From an uncultured Nitrospira sp. (GTDB lineage: Bacteria > Nitrospirota > Nitrospiria > Nitrospirales > Nitrospiraceae), in NCBI GenBank assembly GCA_946479785.1, contig CAMLHQ010000003.1:11687-75686 (forward strand): a stretch of 64,000 nt of DNA. Direction: 5' to 3'. Positions within the stretch are counted from its first letter, which is position 1. Each line of letters starts with the position of its first letter. Positions 18,033 to 27,814 of this stretch are shown here, in pieces. A model generated the notes under the pieces. That model saw nothing but the letters and a program-made list of their open reading frames with translations, had not been told where the DNA came from and did not search any database. A program made the translations under genes and the position numbers.

Positions 18033-18896
18033 TCACTTGTCTCGTTTAAACACGAATTCGTTGCATCCCATTCCGCTTCCGCATTTTAATCGACGAAGTC
18101 CGAATCCCTGGTTCCTAAAGTATTCAAAAATCTCATCCGGTTTGGCCGCCTCGTAGGGATATCCACCGATCCAATCCACAAGGTCGCGCCAATGACCCAT
18201 CCCTCGATAATGAATGGGTCCCCACCGTTTAAAATAATCCCTCGGACGTCCATTTGCGACTGAACTCAGTAAAGCCTTTATCTCCAATTGTGAAGCGCAG
18301 ATGACCGTGTATGGTATCCGAAGAACAGGGGGCAATTTGTTGTAGACCTGCTTAACGCGCCGCCAGCGCACACTTTGAGATCCCATATCATTGTAAATCG
18401 CGATAAAAAGCAGGCCTCCACTGGCCACCGGGCGCTGCACATATTCCAGCGCCTGCCACATCTGGCCAGTATGATGAAGGACGCCCCAAGAATACACCAC
18501 ATCGAATACACCGATGGAGGCCATATAATCCTTATCCAGCACGGACTGCTGCTCGACCCGCCACTGCGGATCATTCCCAAAGTATCGACGGCGAAGCTCC
18601 TTCGTACAGGCAACCGATTGGGGATCATAATCAAATGAATGCACCTGCGCTCCCAGCCGACGAGCGGCTAAACTGAACAACCCGCTTCCCGATCCGACAT
18701 CCAAGAAACGCATGCCAGCCAAATTGGGAAGTTCCAGCATCGAACGAAGCGATGTTTCCGCCGTGATAATATGCTCTTCGCTCAGGTGGTCAAGGAACTT
18801 GCTCCAATTTTTCCCGAATTCGAATCGCTTGCCCTGCTGCACTTCCTCAATATGTTCCTGCGCCGGATCACAAGACTCTGCCTCGGCAATCTCCAT
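18033..18896 (-). CDS. SAM-dependent methyltransferase of the EPS region
   Basis: 287 residues, class I Rossmann methyltransferase. Motif I is FLDVGSGSGLFSLAARRLGA (~80-100), followed by an acidic post-I residue (SFDYD) and a motif IV-like DVVYSWGVLHHT. The N-terminus (FEFGKNWSKFL) and the C-terminal tail are those of small-molecule or sugar methyltransferases often found in polysaccharide clusters. Its start is two bases beyond the stop of the acetyltransferase gene, so the pair is probably co-translated. The acceptor (sugar or intermediate) is not known. Confidence 0.8.
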   Translation of the reverse strand: MEIAEAESCDPAQEHIEEVQQGKRFEFGKNWSKFLDHLSEEHIITAETSLRSMLELPNLAGMRFLDVGSGSGLFSLAARRLGAQVHSFDYDPQSVACTKELRRRYFGNDPQWRVEQQSVLDKDYMASIGVFDVVYSWGVLHHTGQMWQALEYVQRPVASGGLLFIAIYNDMGSQSVRWRRVKQVYNKLPPVLRIPYTVICASQLEIKALLSSVANGRPRDYFKRWGPIHYRGMGHWRDLVDWIGGYPYEAAKPDEIFEYFRNQGFGLRRLKCGSGMGCNEFVFKRDK

Positions 18897-18898
18897 GA

Positions 18899-19657
18899 TC
18901 AGCCCTCCTTCATTGTCTTCAGAACCCCTACTTCACCATGAGCAACGTGGGCTGACCACGTCTCGGATGCATCAGGAGACTCTTCAATTCCCGACTCCAG
19001 GTCCACCTGATGCTCTCGGACAGCTCGCGTCAGGCCGCTGTGCCCTTCTCTCCTGTCATAATCCGTGAGGGTGACATATCCGGCCGATCCATCATACGAA
19101 ATCACCCTCGCCGGCACTCCCACCACAACCGCATAATCCGGGACGTCATCGATCACGACACAGTTGGCGCCGATGGCCGCATAATCGCCGACCCGTACCG
19201 CCCCCACGATTTTGGCGCCCGGTCCGATATACACATGGTGACCGATGACGGGCGTGCCTTTATGCCGCCCTCGATTCGCCTCCCCGATCGTCACGCCCTG
19301 ACTGATGTTGCAATTGTCACCGATGACTGTACGCTCGTTGATCACGATGTCACGAATGTGGCCGATATATAACCCGCGTCCGATCGCGGTCGTATGAGGA
19401 ATCGAGCAGCCGAACTTGTACTTGTACTGCGTAAATATCCCGATGCTGATCCGGTAAAGCGGCCAATAGATCACCCTCGGCTGTTTCCATTTCAAATACC
19501 GGCACAGGCGGAGATAGAACATATACTTGACCCCATCACTAAAGCACTCCCCTCCATCAGAAAACACTACGTGCTTAAGGAGCTGTCGCCAGGAGATTTG
19601 TCCGGTATGCCGGTACAATTCGGCTCTCCACAGCGCGCGCAGTTCGGCGAACGTCAT
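18899..19657 (-). CDS. Serine-acetyltransferase-like hexapeptide transferase
   Basis: About 252 residues from the ATG at 19657; a TTG at 19696 gives a longer form. A helical N-terminal region (FAELRALWRAELYRHTG) is followed by left-handed beta-helix repeats: VIGDNCNISQGVTIG, GTPVIGHHVYIGPGAKIVG, VRVGDYAAIGANCVVID. The His in the IGHHVYIG repeat and the GANCVV turn fit CysE/WcaF-type acyltransferases. In this neighbourhood O- or N-acetylation of a sugar is more likely than cysteine synthesis. It is divergent from the secreted protein gene at 19830. Confidence 0.82.
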   Translation of the reverse strand: MTFAELRALWRAELYRHTGQISWRQLLKHVVFSDGGECFSDGVKYMFYLRLCRYLKWKQPRVIYWPLYRISIGIFTQYKYKFGCSIPHTTAIGRGLYIGHIRDIVINERTVIGDNCNISQGVTIGEANRGRHKGTPVIGHHVYIGPGAKIVGAVRVGDYAAIGANCVVIDDVPDYAVVVGVPARVISYDGSAGYVTLTDYDRREGHSGLTRAVREHQVDLESGIEESPDASETWSAHVAHGEVGVLKTMKEG

Positions 19658-19829
19658 CGCCGTGTCCCCATCACTTTTTACGCTTTTCTTACCCAATGTT
19701 TTCTTTCCCTACACCCCATGTTTACCAGCCTTGCCGTTCTGTTCGTCCGGGAATGCTACCGTTGTCAGTGAGTCTGAGATTGGGCGTCAAAACGGCACTC
19801 CACCCTCACTGGACAATGGGAGGATTGAT

Positions 19830-21218
19830 ATGTCGACCGGTGGACGATGGCTGCTTCTCTTGTTCATGGTATGTCTTATCGCCACAGCCTCCGGCGCCGT
19901 CGGCCAAACGACAAACTCCTTCCCGGGCGGGTGGGTGGAGAAAGACGGTACCGCCGTGCGCAGCCGGTACGGTACGGCTCAGATCCAGTCATTTGTCCCG
20001 ACGCAGCGGGGAATGTTTACCTTTCCTGCTCCTTACAATACGAAAGCGGTGCGGATCACAGATGCCTCAGACTGCGGCGGAACGGATTGTGTCTGGTATG
20101 TGGGGTATTCCTACTGGCGGAACACGAACGCGCATCAAAACAGCAACGAAATGCTGATCTTTTTGGGACTGGCTTCGAATCGGGGCGGCCCAGGCCCGAC
20201 GCTCTTCAAGCTCGACAAGACGACCGACGCCATTACAAAAGTCGGTCCGTTGTTTCCCGCCGGCAGCAAGTTCCTCAATTACACGGGCGAAGGCTGGTAT
20301 TTCAGCGCGTCGCGCCAGAATGTTCTCTATCTGTATGACGGCCCGAAAATGTTGCGCTACGATGTCGTCACTCAGCAATTTGAGACCGTGTTTGACATCA
20401 CCGCACAATTCGGAGCTGATCGCAATGTCTGGCAGATGCATTCGAGCAACGACGACCTCGTCCATAGTGCGACATTGCAAGTCACCAGCACAGGCGAATT
20501 TCTCGGATGTCTCGTGTATTCAGAAGTCACCGCACAGTTTCGTTATTACCCGAAGGTCGGAATCTTCGACGAGTGCAATTTAGACAAGAGCGGCCGATGG
20601 ACGATCAGCCTTGAAGACCTGGGCGTGGCCAACGATGAGGGGATGCGGATCTTCGACAACCAGACGGGACAGGAGACGAGGATCACTGGACCGAATGGCA
20701 CGCTCGGGCATATGGACATGGGATACGGCTACGCCGTCGGCGCGGACAACTTCAATCCTTTGCCGAACGCCTCAATTCTCTGGTCATTCAACCCGGCCAT
20801 CGTGCAAGGGCCGGTGGTTCAATACAACGTGAACTGGAATGTCGCAGCGGTCAACCATATTTCACACACGAACAGCAAACCTAACGTGCCATCCTCGCAG
20901 CAATGGGCCTGCGGCAGCAACGTCGACACGAACTATAGCGTGCAAAATGAAATCACCTGCTTTCGGATCGATAACTCAGACGATCAACTCATCGTGGCTC
21001 CGGTTATGACAGATTTGAACGCGTCCGGGGGCTGCTGCGATGCGTACGCGAAATATCCCAAGGGGAATCTGGACATCACCGGCAATTATTTTATTTGGAC
21101 GACAAATCTGGGCGGCAACCGCATGGACGCATTTCTCGTCAAAGTGCCCTCGCAACTTCTTGTCAGTGGAGGAGGCACCGCTCCACCAGCCCCTCCCGCG
21201 AACCTCAGAGTACTGTAA
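19830..21218 (+). CDS. Secreted protein of unknown family, repeat-rich beta structure
   Basis: 462 residues from the ATG at 19830 (GGGAGG ribosome-binding site). The signal peptide is STGGRWLLLLFMVCLIATASG. The mature protein is rich in aromatic and Gly/Asn residues with short repeated blocks resembling a beta-propeller (FKLDKTTDAITKVGPLF, LYLYDGPKMLRYDVVTQQF), many Cys (CGGTDC, CGSN, GGCCD), and ends with a PPAPPANLRVL tail like the linker before a fibronectin-III domain. It is the only plus-strand gene inside the EPS region and overlaps the glycosyltransferase end by 14 bases. A decayed copy of its C-terminal part lies at ~59.95 kb. Confidence 0.7.
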   Translation: MSTGGRWLLLLFMVCLIATASGAVGQTTNSFPGGWVEKDGTAVRSRYGTAQIQSFVPTQRGMFTFPAPYNTKAVRITDASDCGGTDCVWYVGYSYWRNTNAHQNSNEMLIFLGLASNRGGPGPTLFKLDKTTDAITKVGPLFPAGSKFLNYTGEGWYFSASRQNVLYLYDGPKMLRYDVVTQQFETVFDITAQFGADRNVWQMHSSNDDLVHSATLQVTSTGEFLGCLVYSEVTAQFRYYPKVGIFDECNLDKSGRWTISLEDLGVANDEGMRIFDNQTGQETRITGPNGTLGHMDMGYGYAVGADNFNPLPNASILWSFNPAIVQGPVVQYNVNWNVAAVNHISHTNSKPNVPSSQQWACGSNVDTNYSVQNEITCFRIDNSDDQLIVAPVMTDLNASGGCCDAYAKYPKGNLDITGNYFIWTTNLGGNRMDAFLVKVPSQLLVSGGGTAPPAPPANLRVL

Positions 21219-22467
21219 GATCCAGGGGCCGCTCCTTCCTCTTTCGATCCCGATAGGGTGTTCGCGCGGCCTCGTGCGCATGGACCATCTGCAAGATTTC
21301 GGCTGTCCGGGGAGTCGTTCGCCACACTGGCGCGGCGCGGCCGGCCAGGTACTTGACTGTCCCGAGCAGAAGCGCAACATTCAAGACCATGAAGTACCAG
21401 ACGGCTGTCGCCGTTCGTCCGATCAACGGCACGGGCCGGAGCAGCGGCGAAACAAAGCCTAGCGCATAGGCAGAGGCCTGCGCCCCCAATAGCGCCTGTG
21501 CCCAAGGCCGATCCACCAGCCAAAGATTTGACGCGAAGGCCACAATCAGCAGCCAGGGTCCCGTCCAGCGCAATACTTTGTGTGACCAATAACTCACCGC
21601 AAGCATCCCTTGTCCCGGCATTAAGAGGCGCCACGTATGCCTGAGTGCATGAACGTCACCGGCTCCGATCCGCACGCGGCGGCGAAATTCATCCCGCACC
21701 GTTTCCGGCACCGTTTCCCAGGCCTTGGCCGTCGGATGGAAAACGACCGAACCGCCTCGCTCCAAACGCATGAGCATGGGAATGAGAAAGTCGTCGACGA
21801 TAGTGCCGGGTGGAAGCGGTCGAAAGTGTGCACGCTTGATCGCATAGATGGCGCCGTTCGCGCCGAGAACCGTCCCGAAACATGATTCGAGTCTCTTCAC
21901 CGCCGTTTCATATTGCCAATACAGGCTGTCCGGATTAACTGTGCCTTCCGCAGTGCGGAATTCCAGCCGTCCGACGACGGCGCAGGCTGACGGGACTAGC
22001 CGGAATCCCCGGATTAACTCCTTCAGCGCGCGCTGGTCGAAGAAGGTATTGGCATCCGTGAAAACGACGTACTCTCCCCTCGCCCGCGCGACGAGGTCGT
22101 TGAGGACCTTGGCCTTCCCCCGCTGTAAGGGAAAATCGTGGAAGGCAATCCTCCCTGTTCGGTGAAGCCGGACGATCTCACGGGTACGATCGGTCGATCC
22201 ATCTGAGCCAATCAGAATCTGAAGGCGGTCGGGCGGATAATCCAGCTCCAAAAGATTTTCGATCCGCCGGCCGATGACCGATTCTTCATTGTGTGCCGAA
22301 ATGATGATGCTCACATCCGGCCACGAGGCAGAATCGCAGTGGACAGATGCCGCGTCATCGCGGAACCGGCTTAATATCAGCAATAGCAGCGGATAGCCGA
22401 TATAGGTGTACAGCAGCAGTCCCAATGCGACGAAGAGAGCTACCTGGGCCGTTGTCATGTATTCCAC
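21205..22467 (-). CDS. Membrane glycosyltransferase family 2
   Basis: 420 residues. One N-terminal helix (VALFVALGLLLYTYIGYPLLLLIL) precedes a GT2 GT-A domain: VSIIISAHNEE near residue 52, QILIGSDGSTDRT near 83, FTDANTFFD near 137 and EFRRRVRIGAGD near 250, which stands where processive enzymes have QxxRW. Two or three C-terminal helices follow. It would transfer a sugar from a nucleotide donor on the cytoplasmic face to a lipid-linked EPS intermediate. It is the last gene of the long leftward EPS array before the opposite-strand gene. Confidence 0.88.
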   Translation of the reverse strand: MEYMTTAQVALFVALGLLLYTYIGYPLLLLILSRFRDDAASVHCDSASWPDVSIIISAHNEESVIGRRIENLLELDYPPDRLQILIGSDGSTDRTREIVRLHRTGRIAFHDFPLQRGKAKVLNDLVARARGEYVVFTDANTFFDQRALKELIRGFRLVPSACAVVGRLEFRTAEGTVNPDSLYWQYETAVKRLESCFGTVLGANGAIYAIKRAHFRPLPPGTIVDDFLIPMLMRLERGGSVVFHPTAKAWETVPETVRDEFRRRVRIGAGDVHALRHTWRLLMPGQGMLAVSYWSHKVLRWTGPWLLIVAFASNLWLVDRPWAQALLGAQASAYALGFVSPLLRPVPLIGRTATAVWYFMVLNVALLLGTVKYLAGRAAPVWRTTPRTAEILQMVHAHEAARTPYRDRKRKERPLDLTVL

Positions 22468-22538
22468 TGCTGTGCTCCTCCCAAGACGAGCAAAACATCA
22501 CTATCTGTTCATGGAATATGGAATAGGTGAGCGGCTGA

Positions 22539-23405
22539 TCAAGGCTTCTGAAGCTCGAACACGCGAACGCCTGCAATAGATTCCAGCTGCGGAAACCGTG
22601 TGAGGACCCATCGGTCTAGCCGATACCAAGGCTTCATAGTTTGGCGAAGCAAAGGCAAGTGGGACGCCACCCTCAGCCACGGCAGCTCGAAACTCCTGGC
22701 CCGACGAACTTGAAATCCAGCTGAAAAGTCGTCCAACTCACGAAAGGTGAGTTGTCGCTCAAAGGGGGACAAATCCGGCGCTCGATAGGGAATGCACTTC
22801 CGTAGGGCCCGCAGCGTCGCTGAATTCATGACAGGCTCGCTTACGATGACCCGTCCGCCCGGACGTAGCACGCGAGCTATCTCCCTGGCGGCGGCGGCAA
22901 GATCCAGGTGATGGAGGATCATGATCGCGAATACGATGTCCATGGATTCGTCCGGGCAGGAGACAGCATAGGCGGAAGCTACCTCAAACTGCACGGGACT
23001 CATAACGCCATTGAGAGTCATACGACGATGCGCGACCTTGATCAGGTCAGACGAAATATCGATAGCATGGATGCGCGGTCCTCGGCGGGCAAGCAAGATG
23101 GTGTTCTCGCCGGAGCCGCATCCATATTCCAGAAGGTGTTTCCCACGAACATCGCCAAGGAGATGAAACGCGTATTCGAGAGGAAACACCGTATCTTGAG
23201 CAGGAGCCACATAGCGAGACGCATTATCCTCGTTCAGCAATAACGATCCGTCGTCGATGGTTTGGGCTTCTAGCGCGCTACGGCGAGCCTCAGCTTGCTC
23301 CCATTCGTCCATTGGGGAATCTCCAGATCTTTTCATCGCAGGGAGATCTTCGACGATGTTGGCGCTAGGTTCGGTCGTGTTGCCAACCGGCTTGCCGAGT
23401 CTCAT
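22539..23405 (-). CDS. SAM-dependent methyltransferase (EPS modification)
   Basis: 288 residues. The class I motif I is LLEYGCGSGENTILLARRG near 95; IHAIDIS carries the acidic post-I residue and the middle has VFAIMILHHLD. The ~60-residue N-terminal leader is polar and unassigned. The C-terminal region resembles the methyltransferase at 40.8 kb (shared EPxxxxxxLRxLRxxxP layout), so the two are paralogues. The acceptor is probably a sugar hydroxyl or an intermediate of EPS synthesis, inferred from location. Confidence 0.82.
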   Translation of the reverse strand: MRLGKPVGNTTEPSANIVEDLPAMKRSGDSPMDEWEQAEARRSALEAQTIDDGSLLLNEDNASRYVAPAQDTVFPLEYAFHLLGDVRGKHLLEYGCGSGENTILLARRGPRIHAIDISSDLIKVAHRRMTLNGVMSPVQFEVASAYAVSCPDESMDIVFAIMILHHLDLAAAAREIARVLRPGGRVIVSEPVMNSATLRALRKCIPYRAPDLSPFERQLTFRELDDFSAGFQVRRARSFELPWLRVASHLPLLRQTMKPWYRLDRWVLTRFPQLESIAGVRVFELQKP

Positions 23406-23426
23406 AATGCCCCCATTTGGTTGGTT

Positions 23427-25076
23427 TTATTGGTCCCTGGTTGAATGCCCATTCTGATGAGTCTTCACCGATGTTGAATCGGCGCAGTTGGGCTGATTAC
23501 GTGCCTCCTCACTCAGTGCGGCGCATAGAGCAACCATATCGACGCCCATATCCGTCCGGCTATTCAGACCCGCCTTTCTATCGACGAAGGGAACAGCCTC
23601 CATGGATTTGGGAAAGATATTTCCTTCCGGATAACGCCGATCATCTCCGCCCGCGAGGACATTGTTTGTCACAACCGCGTCAGGGAAATACACCTGCAAT
23701 GCGGGCGTACCTATGCCAACATCTCTGCCAAAAATGCCATACTCGTTGTGAGGCGCGATGTTGTTCCTGAAGACGAACCGCCGGTGAGGTCGTCCCATTG
23801 AAAAAAGCACGTAGCCCTTTTGGAGGCCGGTATTGCGTTCAATCGTGATATCCGAGGTGCCATCCAGCATCTGAAACAAGATACCCCTGCCTCCCCAACG
23901 CTCACCGCCGATGTCCTCCCACAGATTGTTCTTGATCAGAATCCGTTTCGTTTCCTGGCTCGAATGATTGTCATCGTGGCCCAAGAGATTGATACCGCTG
24001 CCGCTATGGCGGATGATGTTGTTGGTGAACTGCACGTCCTCGACCACCGACCAGGGAGCTTTGCCGTCCTGATTGCGCACCGTAAACAGCACGGCAAACC
24101 CGCTTTGCGATTCCTCCCAGTTATATTCGAGTACGTTCCCCTCGACCAACACGCGACGGGCGTTCTTCAGCTCGAAAAGGTTCTTGATCATCCACGAGCT
24201 GCCATCGTAGCTCGACTCGCTTCGCTTCCACGACAGAGGTTTAGTCATATAGTTGTGTCGGATCTCAATATCAGCCGGCACGAGATCGCGGATTGCTGGG
24301 TCACCACCACCGAAGATTACATTTTCCGCGGCACCCTCAAGGTAATTGTTGACGATTTTGAAGGGTCCTGCACCTCCCCAGCCCATAAGCGCCTGGGAAT
24401 CCCCCGCTACTTCTTTGAAATCGGAAATATGCGAATCGATGACAGCGATATGGCGTCCGTTCAAGGCCACGCCCCGTCTCGATCCTTTTTTCGGATCTCC
24501 ATGGATGTAACAACGGTCGACGATGATATGATGCGGGAGTTCGTCGAGCCCACGCTCTCTGTTGGTGCCGAACCACATCAGCGAGTAGAGGTAGGTCCCC
24601 TCGTACGGGGTCACTTCGATCCCGATGAACCGATAGTGATGAGCTCCTCTCTCCGCCAGCACCACGCCTTCACCTTTCCAGGAGATCAACTTTGGCATCA
24701 GAGAGACATGCGAAGGCCCGACTCTCGTCCCGGGAGCGGGAAAGTCCCGGCCAAGCGTGCTGGTCCGGATCGTAATCCATCCGGTTCCGGTTTTCTTGTT
24801 GGGCAACGTGAACGGTCCTTTGAAGGTCGCCCCGGCTTCCAACACGATCGTGTCTCCAGGTTGGGCGACATCGATCGCGTCTTGTAGATCGTCGCCTTCT
24901 CTCACTTGGATTGTTTGTCCTGTCGATGGGGCAAGCGCCGTGTCCACGAATTCTCGTGGCGGCTCGGGCAACAGGGTATTTTGGTGAGCGAGTGCCTGTG
25001 TGGCCGACTGGCATGCAACGAGGCCCGCCATAAAGAGCAGCAGCCAGCTATTCCATATCATCGAATAAAGGATCAT
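23427..25076 (-). CDS. Right-handed parallel beta-helix lipoprotein
   Basis: 549 residues. The N-terminal hydrophobic segment ends in a lipobox (AGLVAC), so it is likely lipid-anchored in the outer envelope. From residue ~60 (VREGDDLQDAIDVAQPGDTIVLEAGATF) the sequence follows the pectate-lyase/DUF1565-type opening and then repeated beta-helix rungs with VxNNxxxG/N-I-type turns (IVNNYLEG, FTNNIIRHSG, VTNNVLAGG). Such proteins bind or cleave acidic polysaccharides. Catalytic residues could not be identified. In an EPS cluster with an AlgD-like enzyme, a uronan lyase, epimerase or binding role is plausible. Confidence 0.82.
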   Translation of the reverse strand: MILYSMIWNSWLLLFMAGLVACQSATQALAHQNTLLPEPPREFVDTALAPSTGQTIQVREGDDLQDAIDVAQPGDTIVLEAGATFKGPFTLPNKKTGTGWITIRTSTLGRDFPAPGTRVGPSHVSLMPKLISWKGEGVVLAERGAHHYRFIGIEVTPYEGTYLYSLMWFGTNRERGLDELPHHIIVDRCYIHGDPKKGSRRGVALNGRHIAVIDSHISDFKEVAGDSQALMGWGGAGPFKIVNNYLEGAAENVIFGGGDPAIRDLVPADIEIRHNYMTKPLSWKRSESSYDGSSWMIKNLFELKNARRVLVEGNVLEYNWEESQSGFAVLFTVRNQDGKAPWSVVEDVQFTNNIIRHSGSGINLLGHDDNHSSQETKRILIKNNLWEDIGGERWGGRGILFQMLDGTSDITIERNTGLQKGYVLFSMGRPHRRFVFRNNIAPHNEYGIFGRDVGIGTPALQVYFPDAVVTNNVLAGGDDRRYPEGNIFPKSMEAVPFVDRKAGLNSRTDMGVDMVALCAALSEEARNQPNCADSTSVKTHQNGHSTRDQ

Positions 25077-25167
25077 GGGATTTCCTCAGCGGTAGGGCGA
25101 TTAACTCGACAATGCGCTTTCAGCATACCTAGACCGAATCGTGCCGGACATGCGCACTGAGCGGTGC

Positions 25168-26481
25168 TTACCATCCGATACCCTGATAGCGATTATCGGA
25201 ACCCTTGCCTTCAATGACGCGAGCCAAGTCGATAATGACGGGTTGACGACTACCCTGCTCCAACGCCGCTCGATACTCGTCTGAACGTTTTGTGAGGACG
25301 ACGACCTCCGACTCCTCGACCACTTCGTCGAGCCGGCGCCGCATCAGTGACGAAATGTGCGGGATTTCCTGCTCGATGTAGTCCTTGTTGGCGCCGAACA
25401 GACTGGCCAATTCGACTTCCCGATCGAAAATCATCACTGTGAGTCCTTTTCCAATAAGCGTTTCGATCAAGGTCACCATCGGACTTTCCCGAAGATCGTC
25501 CGTTCCCGTTTTGAAACTCAGACCCAGGACGCCGATGCGTTTCTTACCGGTGCGGAGCACCATTTCAACGGCCCGTTCGATCTGTTTCCGATTGCTGGCG
25601 AGAATCGCATCGAGCACGGCGACTTCAACGTCGGCGCCTTTGGCCCGGTAGGTCAGGGCACGCAGATCTTTGGGAAGACACGACCCGCCGAACGCGAACC
25701 CAGGCTTCAAGTAATAGGGCGACAAGTTGAGCTTCGTATCCTTGCAGAACACCTCCATGACACGGTGGCTGTCGATGCTGAAGGCTTTGCAGAGAGCGCC
25801 CACCTCGTTGGCAAAACTTACTTTAAGTGCGTGGAAGCAATTGCAGACATATTTCACCATCTCCGCCTCTTTGACGCCGATGGTGAAGACCGGCGCATCC
25901 AAATTGGCGTAGAGCCGTTGAAGCATGCCGGAGCTGTCGTCGTCATCCGACCCGATTAACGTGAACGGCGGATGATAAAAATCGGCGACCGCAGTCCCCT
26001 CGCGGAGAAACTCCGGATTAATGGCGACTCCGAAATCACGGCCGGCTGTTTTGCCCGAATACACCTCGAGCGTCGGCACGACCGTATCCTCGATGGTACC
26101 GGGCAGCATCGTGCTTCGAATCGCGACGACATGGAAGCGCCGCTTCTTTTCTAGCCCAGTTCCAATCTGCTTACAGGCTCCCTTCACGTATGATAAATCC
26201 AAAGCGCCGTTAGGTCGTCCCGGCGTACCGACACACACGAGTGAGATGTCGGTGTCCTGCACGGCTTCAAGCGGGTCAATGGTGGCCCGCAACTGTTTGT
26301 CCTTCACCGCCCGTCCGATAAGATCATCGACCCCTGGCTCTACGATTGGCGCCCGGCCTTCGTTGATGATCCCCACTTTGAGTGGATTCGTATCCACCCC
26401 GATCACTTCATGGCCACTGTCTGAAAAGCAGGCGGACGATACACAGCCGACATAGCCGAGTCCAAAGATACTCAAACGCAT
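25168..26481 (-). CDS. algD: GDP-mannose 6-dehydrogenase-like (AlgD-type) enzyme
   Basis: 437 residues. It opens MRLSIFGLGYVG with a GxGxxG NAD site and shows FICVGTP-like SLVCVGTP, INPEFLREGTA and GFAFGGSCLPKD. The catalytic Cys is residue 268, the same number I recall for Pseudomonas AlgD, and IVEPGVDDL and KLNLSPYYLKPGFA also follow AlgD more closely than UDP-glucose dehydrogenases. It oxidises the C6 hydroxyl of a nucleotide sugar to a uronic acid with two NAD+. GDP-mannuronate is the likely product; UDP-glucose as substrate cannot be excluded. A GGGGAG ribosome-binding site precedes the ATG. Confidence 0.85.
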   Translation of the reverse strand: MRLSIFGLGYVGCVSSACFSDSGHEVIGVDTNPLKVGIINEGRAPIVEPGVDDLIGRAVKDKQLRATIDPLEAVQDTDISLVCVGTPGRPNGALDLSYVKGACKQIGTGLEKKRRFHVVAIRSTMLPGTIEDTVVPTLEVYSGKTAGRDFGVAINPEFLREGTAVADFYHPPFTLIGSDDDDSSGMLQRLYANLDAPVFTIGVKEAEMVKYVCNCFHALKVSFANEVGALCKAFSIDSHRVMEVFCKDTKLNLSPYYLKPGFAFGGSCLPKDLRALTYRAKGADVEVAVLDAILASNRKQIERAVEMVLRTGKKRIGVLGLSFKTGTDDLRESPMVTLIETLIGKGLTVMIFDREVELASLFGANKDYIEQEIPHISSLMRRRLDEVVEESEVVVLTKRSDEYRAALEQGSRQPVIIDLARVIEGKGSDNRYQGIGW

Positions 26482-26508
26482 ATTAGTCTCCCCTTTGAAA
26501 CTGAGCGC

Positions 26509-27786
26509 TCAGGATTGATGATCGAATTGTTCTCGTGGCTCGGTGCTGATCGTACTTAGTTCACACTGCCGGCACCGCTGTCCTGCATTCTTGATCGCCA
26601 AATCGCAGGCCTTGAGAAACGACTCGGCTACCGGCTTCCATCCGAACTGTGCCCGGACTTTGGCCGCCGCAGCAGTTCCAATTCTCCTGGCACAAACCCG
26701 ATCGCGGAGCAGGTGCAGCACCGCATCTGCAAATGCCTGCGGTTCGTCTGCGATCATGACGTCCGTGCCGTCGACAACCGGCAGACCTTCGACGCCGATC
26801 GAAGTCGAGACGATGGGCCTTTCCATTCCCATCGCTTCGAAGACTTTGAGCCTCGTCCCTCCGCCGAGTCTGAGCGGAATCACATACACCGCCCCTCGTT
26901 CAATGTACGAACGGATGTCTTCGACCCGCCCGGTCACACGAATGAACGGGTGCTCGCGGCTCAGCGCCTCAATACCCGGCAACGGGTTCCGGCCGACGAT
27001 CGTGAGCGTGACGCCGGGTAACGAAGCGCGGATCCGTGGCAGTATCGCTCGGGCGAAATATTTCATCGCATCGTCGTTCGGCAGCCAATCCATGGATCCG
27101 CTAAAAACTAGATTGTAGGGATCCGTCTGGACTGAACGGGAAGGGCAAAAATAGTTCGTGTCGACCCCGGTTGGAATATCCCGAACGAGCGAGGCACCGT
27201 ATTCCTGTTCCATGACGATGCGATCCTGCGCCGAGACAGTGACGATGGCGTCGAATTTTTGGCAAGCGGTCCGTTCAAAGGTCTGCATGCGCCGCCATTG
27301 TTCGCGGAAATACAATCGGGCGATCCGGTTCGTCTGGATATCGGCGTGCCGATGCCAAATGAGCGCTTCCACATTGTGCTGGAACAAAACGGACGGCCGG
27401 GAGAGGCGGGCCGGCAGATTGACGCTTGGAAACAGGAAATCGCAGACGACTACGTCGGCCTTCAAGTACTCCCTCTCTACCTGTCGACTGAACTCCAATG
27501 ACTGGTACTTGTGAACCGCGTAGGGAAGCGGCGACCATACATTCTTGGCGAGGTCGGCAAAAAATGCGGATGAGAATTTTGCCGATGTGCGATGCGGTAC
27601 GCGGATCAGCTCATGACAATATTCATCGGCCCGTTCGGCAGCATCCGGCGCGGCGGTTCCATCATCGAGCGCCAGATATGTCACGTAATGGAGCTTCTTC
27701 AGCTCCCGCAACATGTGATAGGAGCGGATCTTGCCACCTTTGTCGAGGGGATGCAGGAGATCGGTTTTGAGCCAGAGCAGATGCAT
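26509..27786 (-). CDS. Glycosyltransferase family 4 (STP1/TIGR03087-like)
   Basis: 425 residues, GT-B fold. The N-terminal domain begins HLLWLKTDLLHPLDKGGKIRS, resembling the PEP-CTERM-system sugar transferase group. The C-terminal donor domain has VFSGSMDWLPN, VTIVGRNPLP, VTGRVEDI, VIPLRLGGGTRLKVFEAMG (the E-x7-E-type donor site) and PIVSTSIGVEGL. It would add a hexose to the lipid-linked repeat. It lies 28 bases before the AlgD-like gene and 29 after the heparinase-like gene on the same strand, consistent with one transcript. Confidence 0.87.
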   Translation of the reverse strand: MHLLWLKTDLLHPLDKGGKIRSYHMLRELKKLHYVTYLALDDGTAAPDAAERADEYCHELIRVPHRTSAKFSSAFFADLAKNVWSPLPYAVHKYQSLEFSRQVEREYLKADVVVCDFLFPSVNLPARLSRPSVLFQHNVEALIWHRHADIQTNRIARLYFREQWRRMQTFERTACQKFDAIVTVSAQDRIVMEQEYGASLVRDIPTGVDTNYFCPSRSVQTDPYNLVFSGSMDWLPNDDAMKYFARAILPRIRASLPGVTLTIVGRNPLPGIEALSREHPFIRVTGRVEDIRSYIERGAVYVIPLRLGGGTRLKVFEAMGMERPIVSTSIGVEGLPVVDGTDVMIADEPQAFADAVLHLLRDRVCARRIGTAAAAKVRAQFGWKPVAESFLKACDLAIKNAGQRCRQCELSTISTEPREQFDHQS

Positions 27787-27814
27787 GCAGGAGGCCGGCA
27801 GCTATCGTGCTATC

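Noticed and set aside
23820..24887. 355-residue plus-strand frame opposite the beta-helix gene
   Set aside because: The minus-strand frame has a lipobox and beta-helix repeats, while this one has no recognisable motif.
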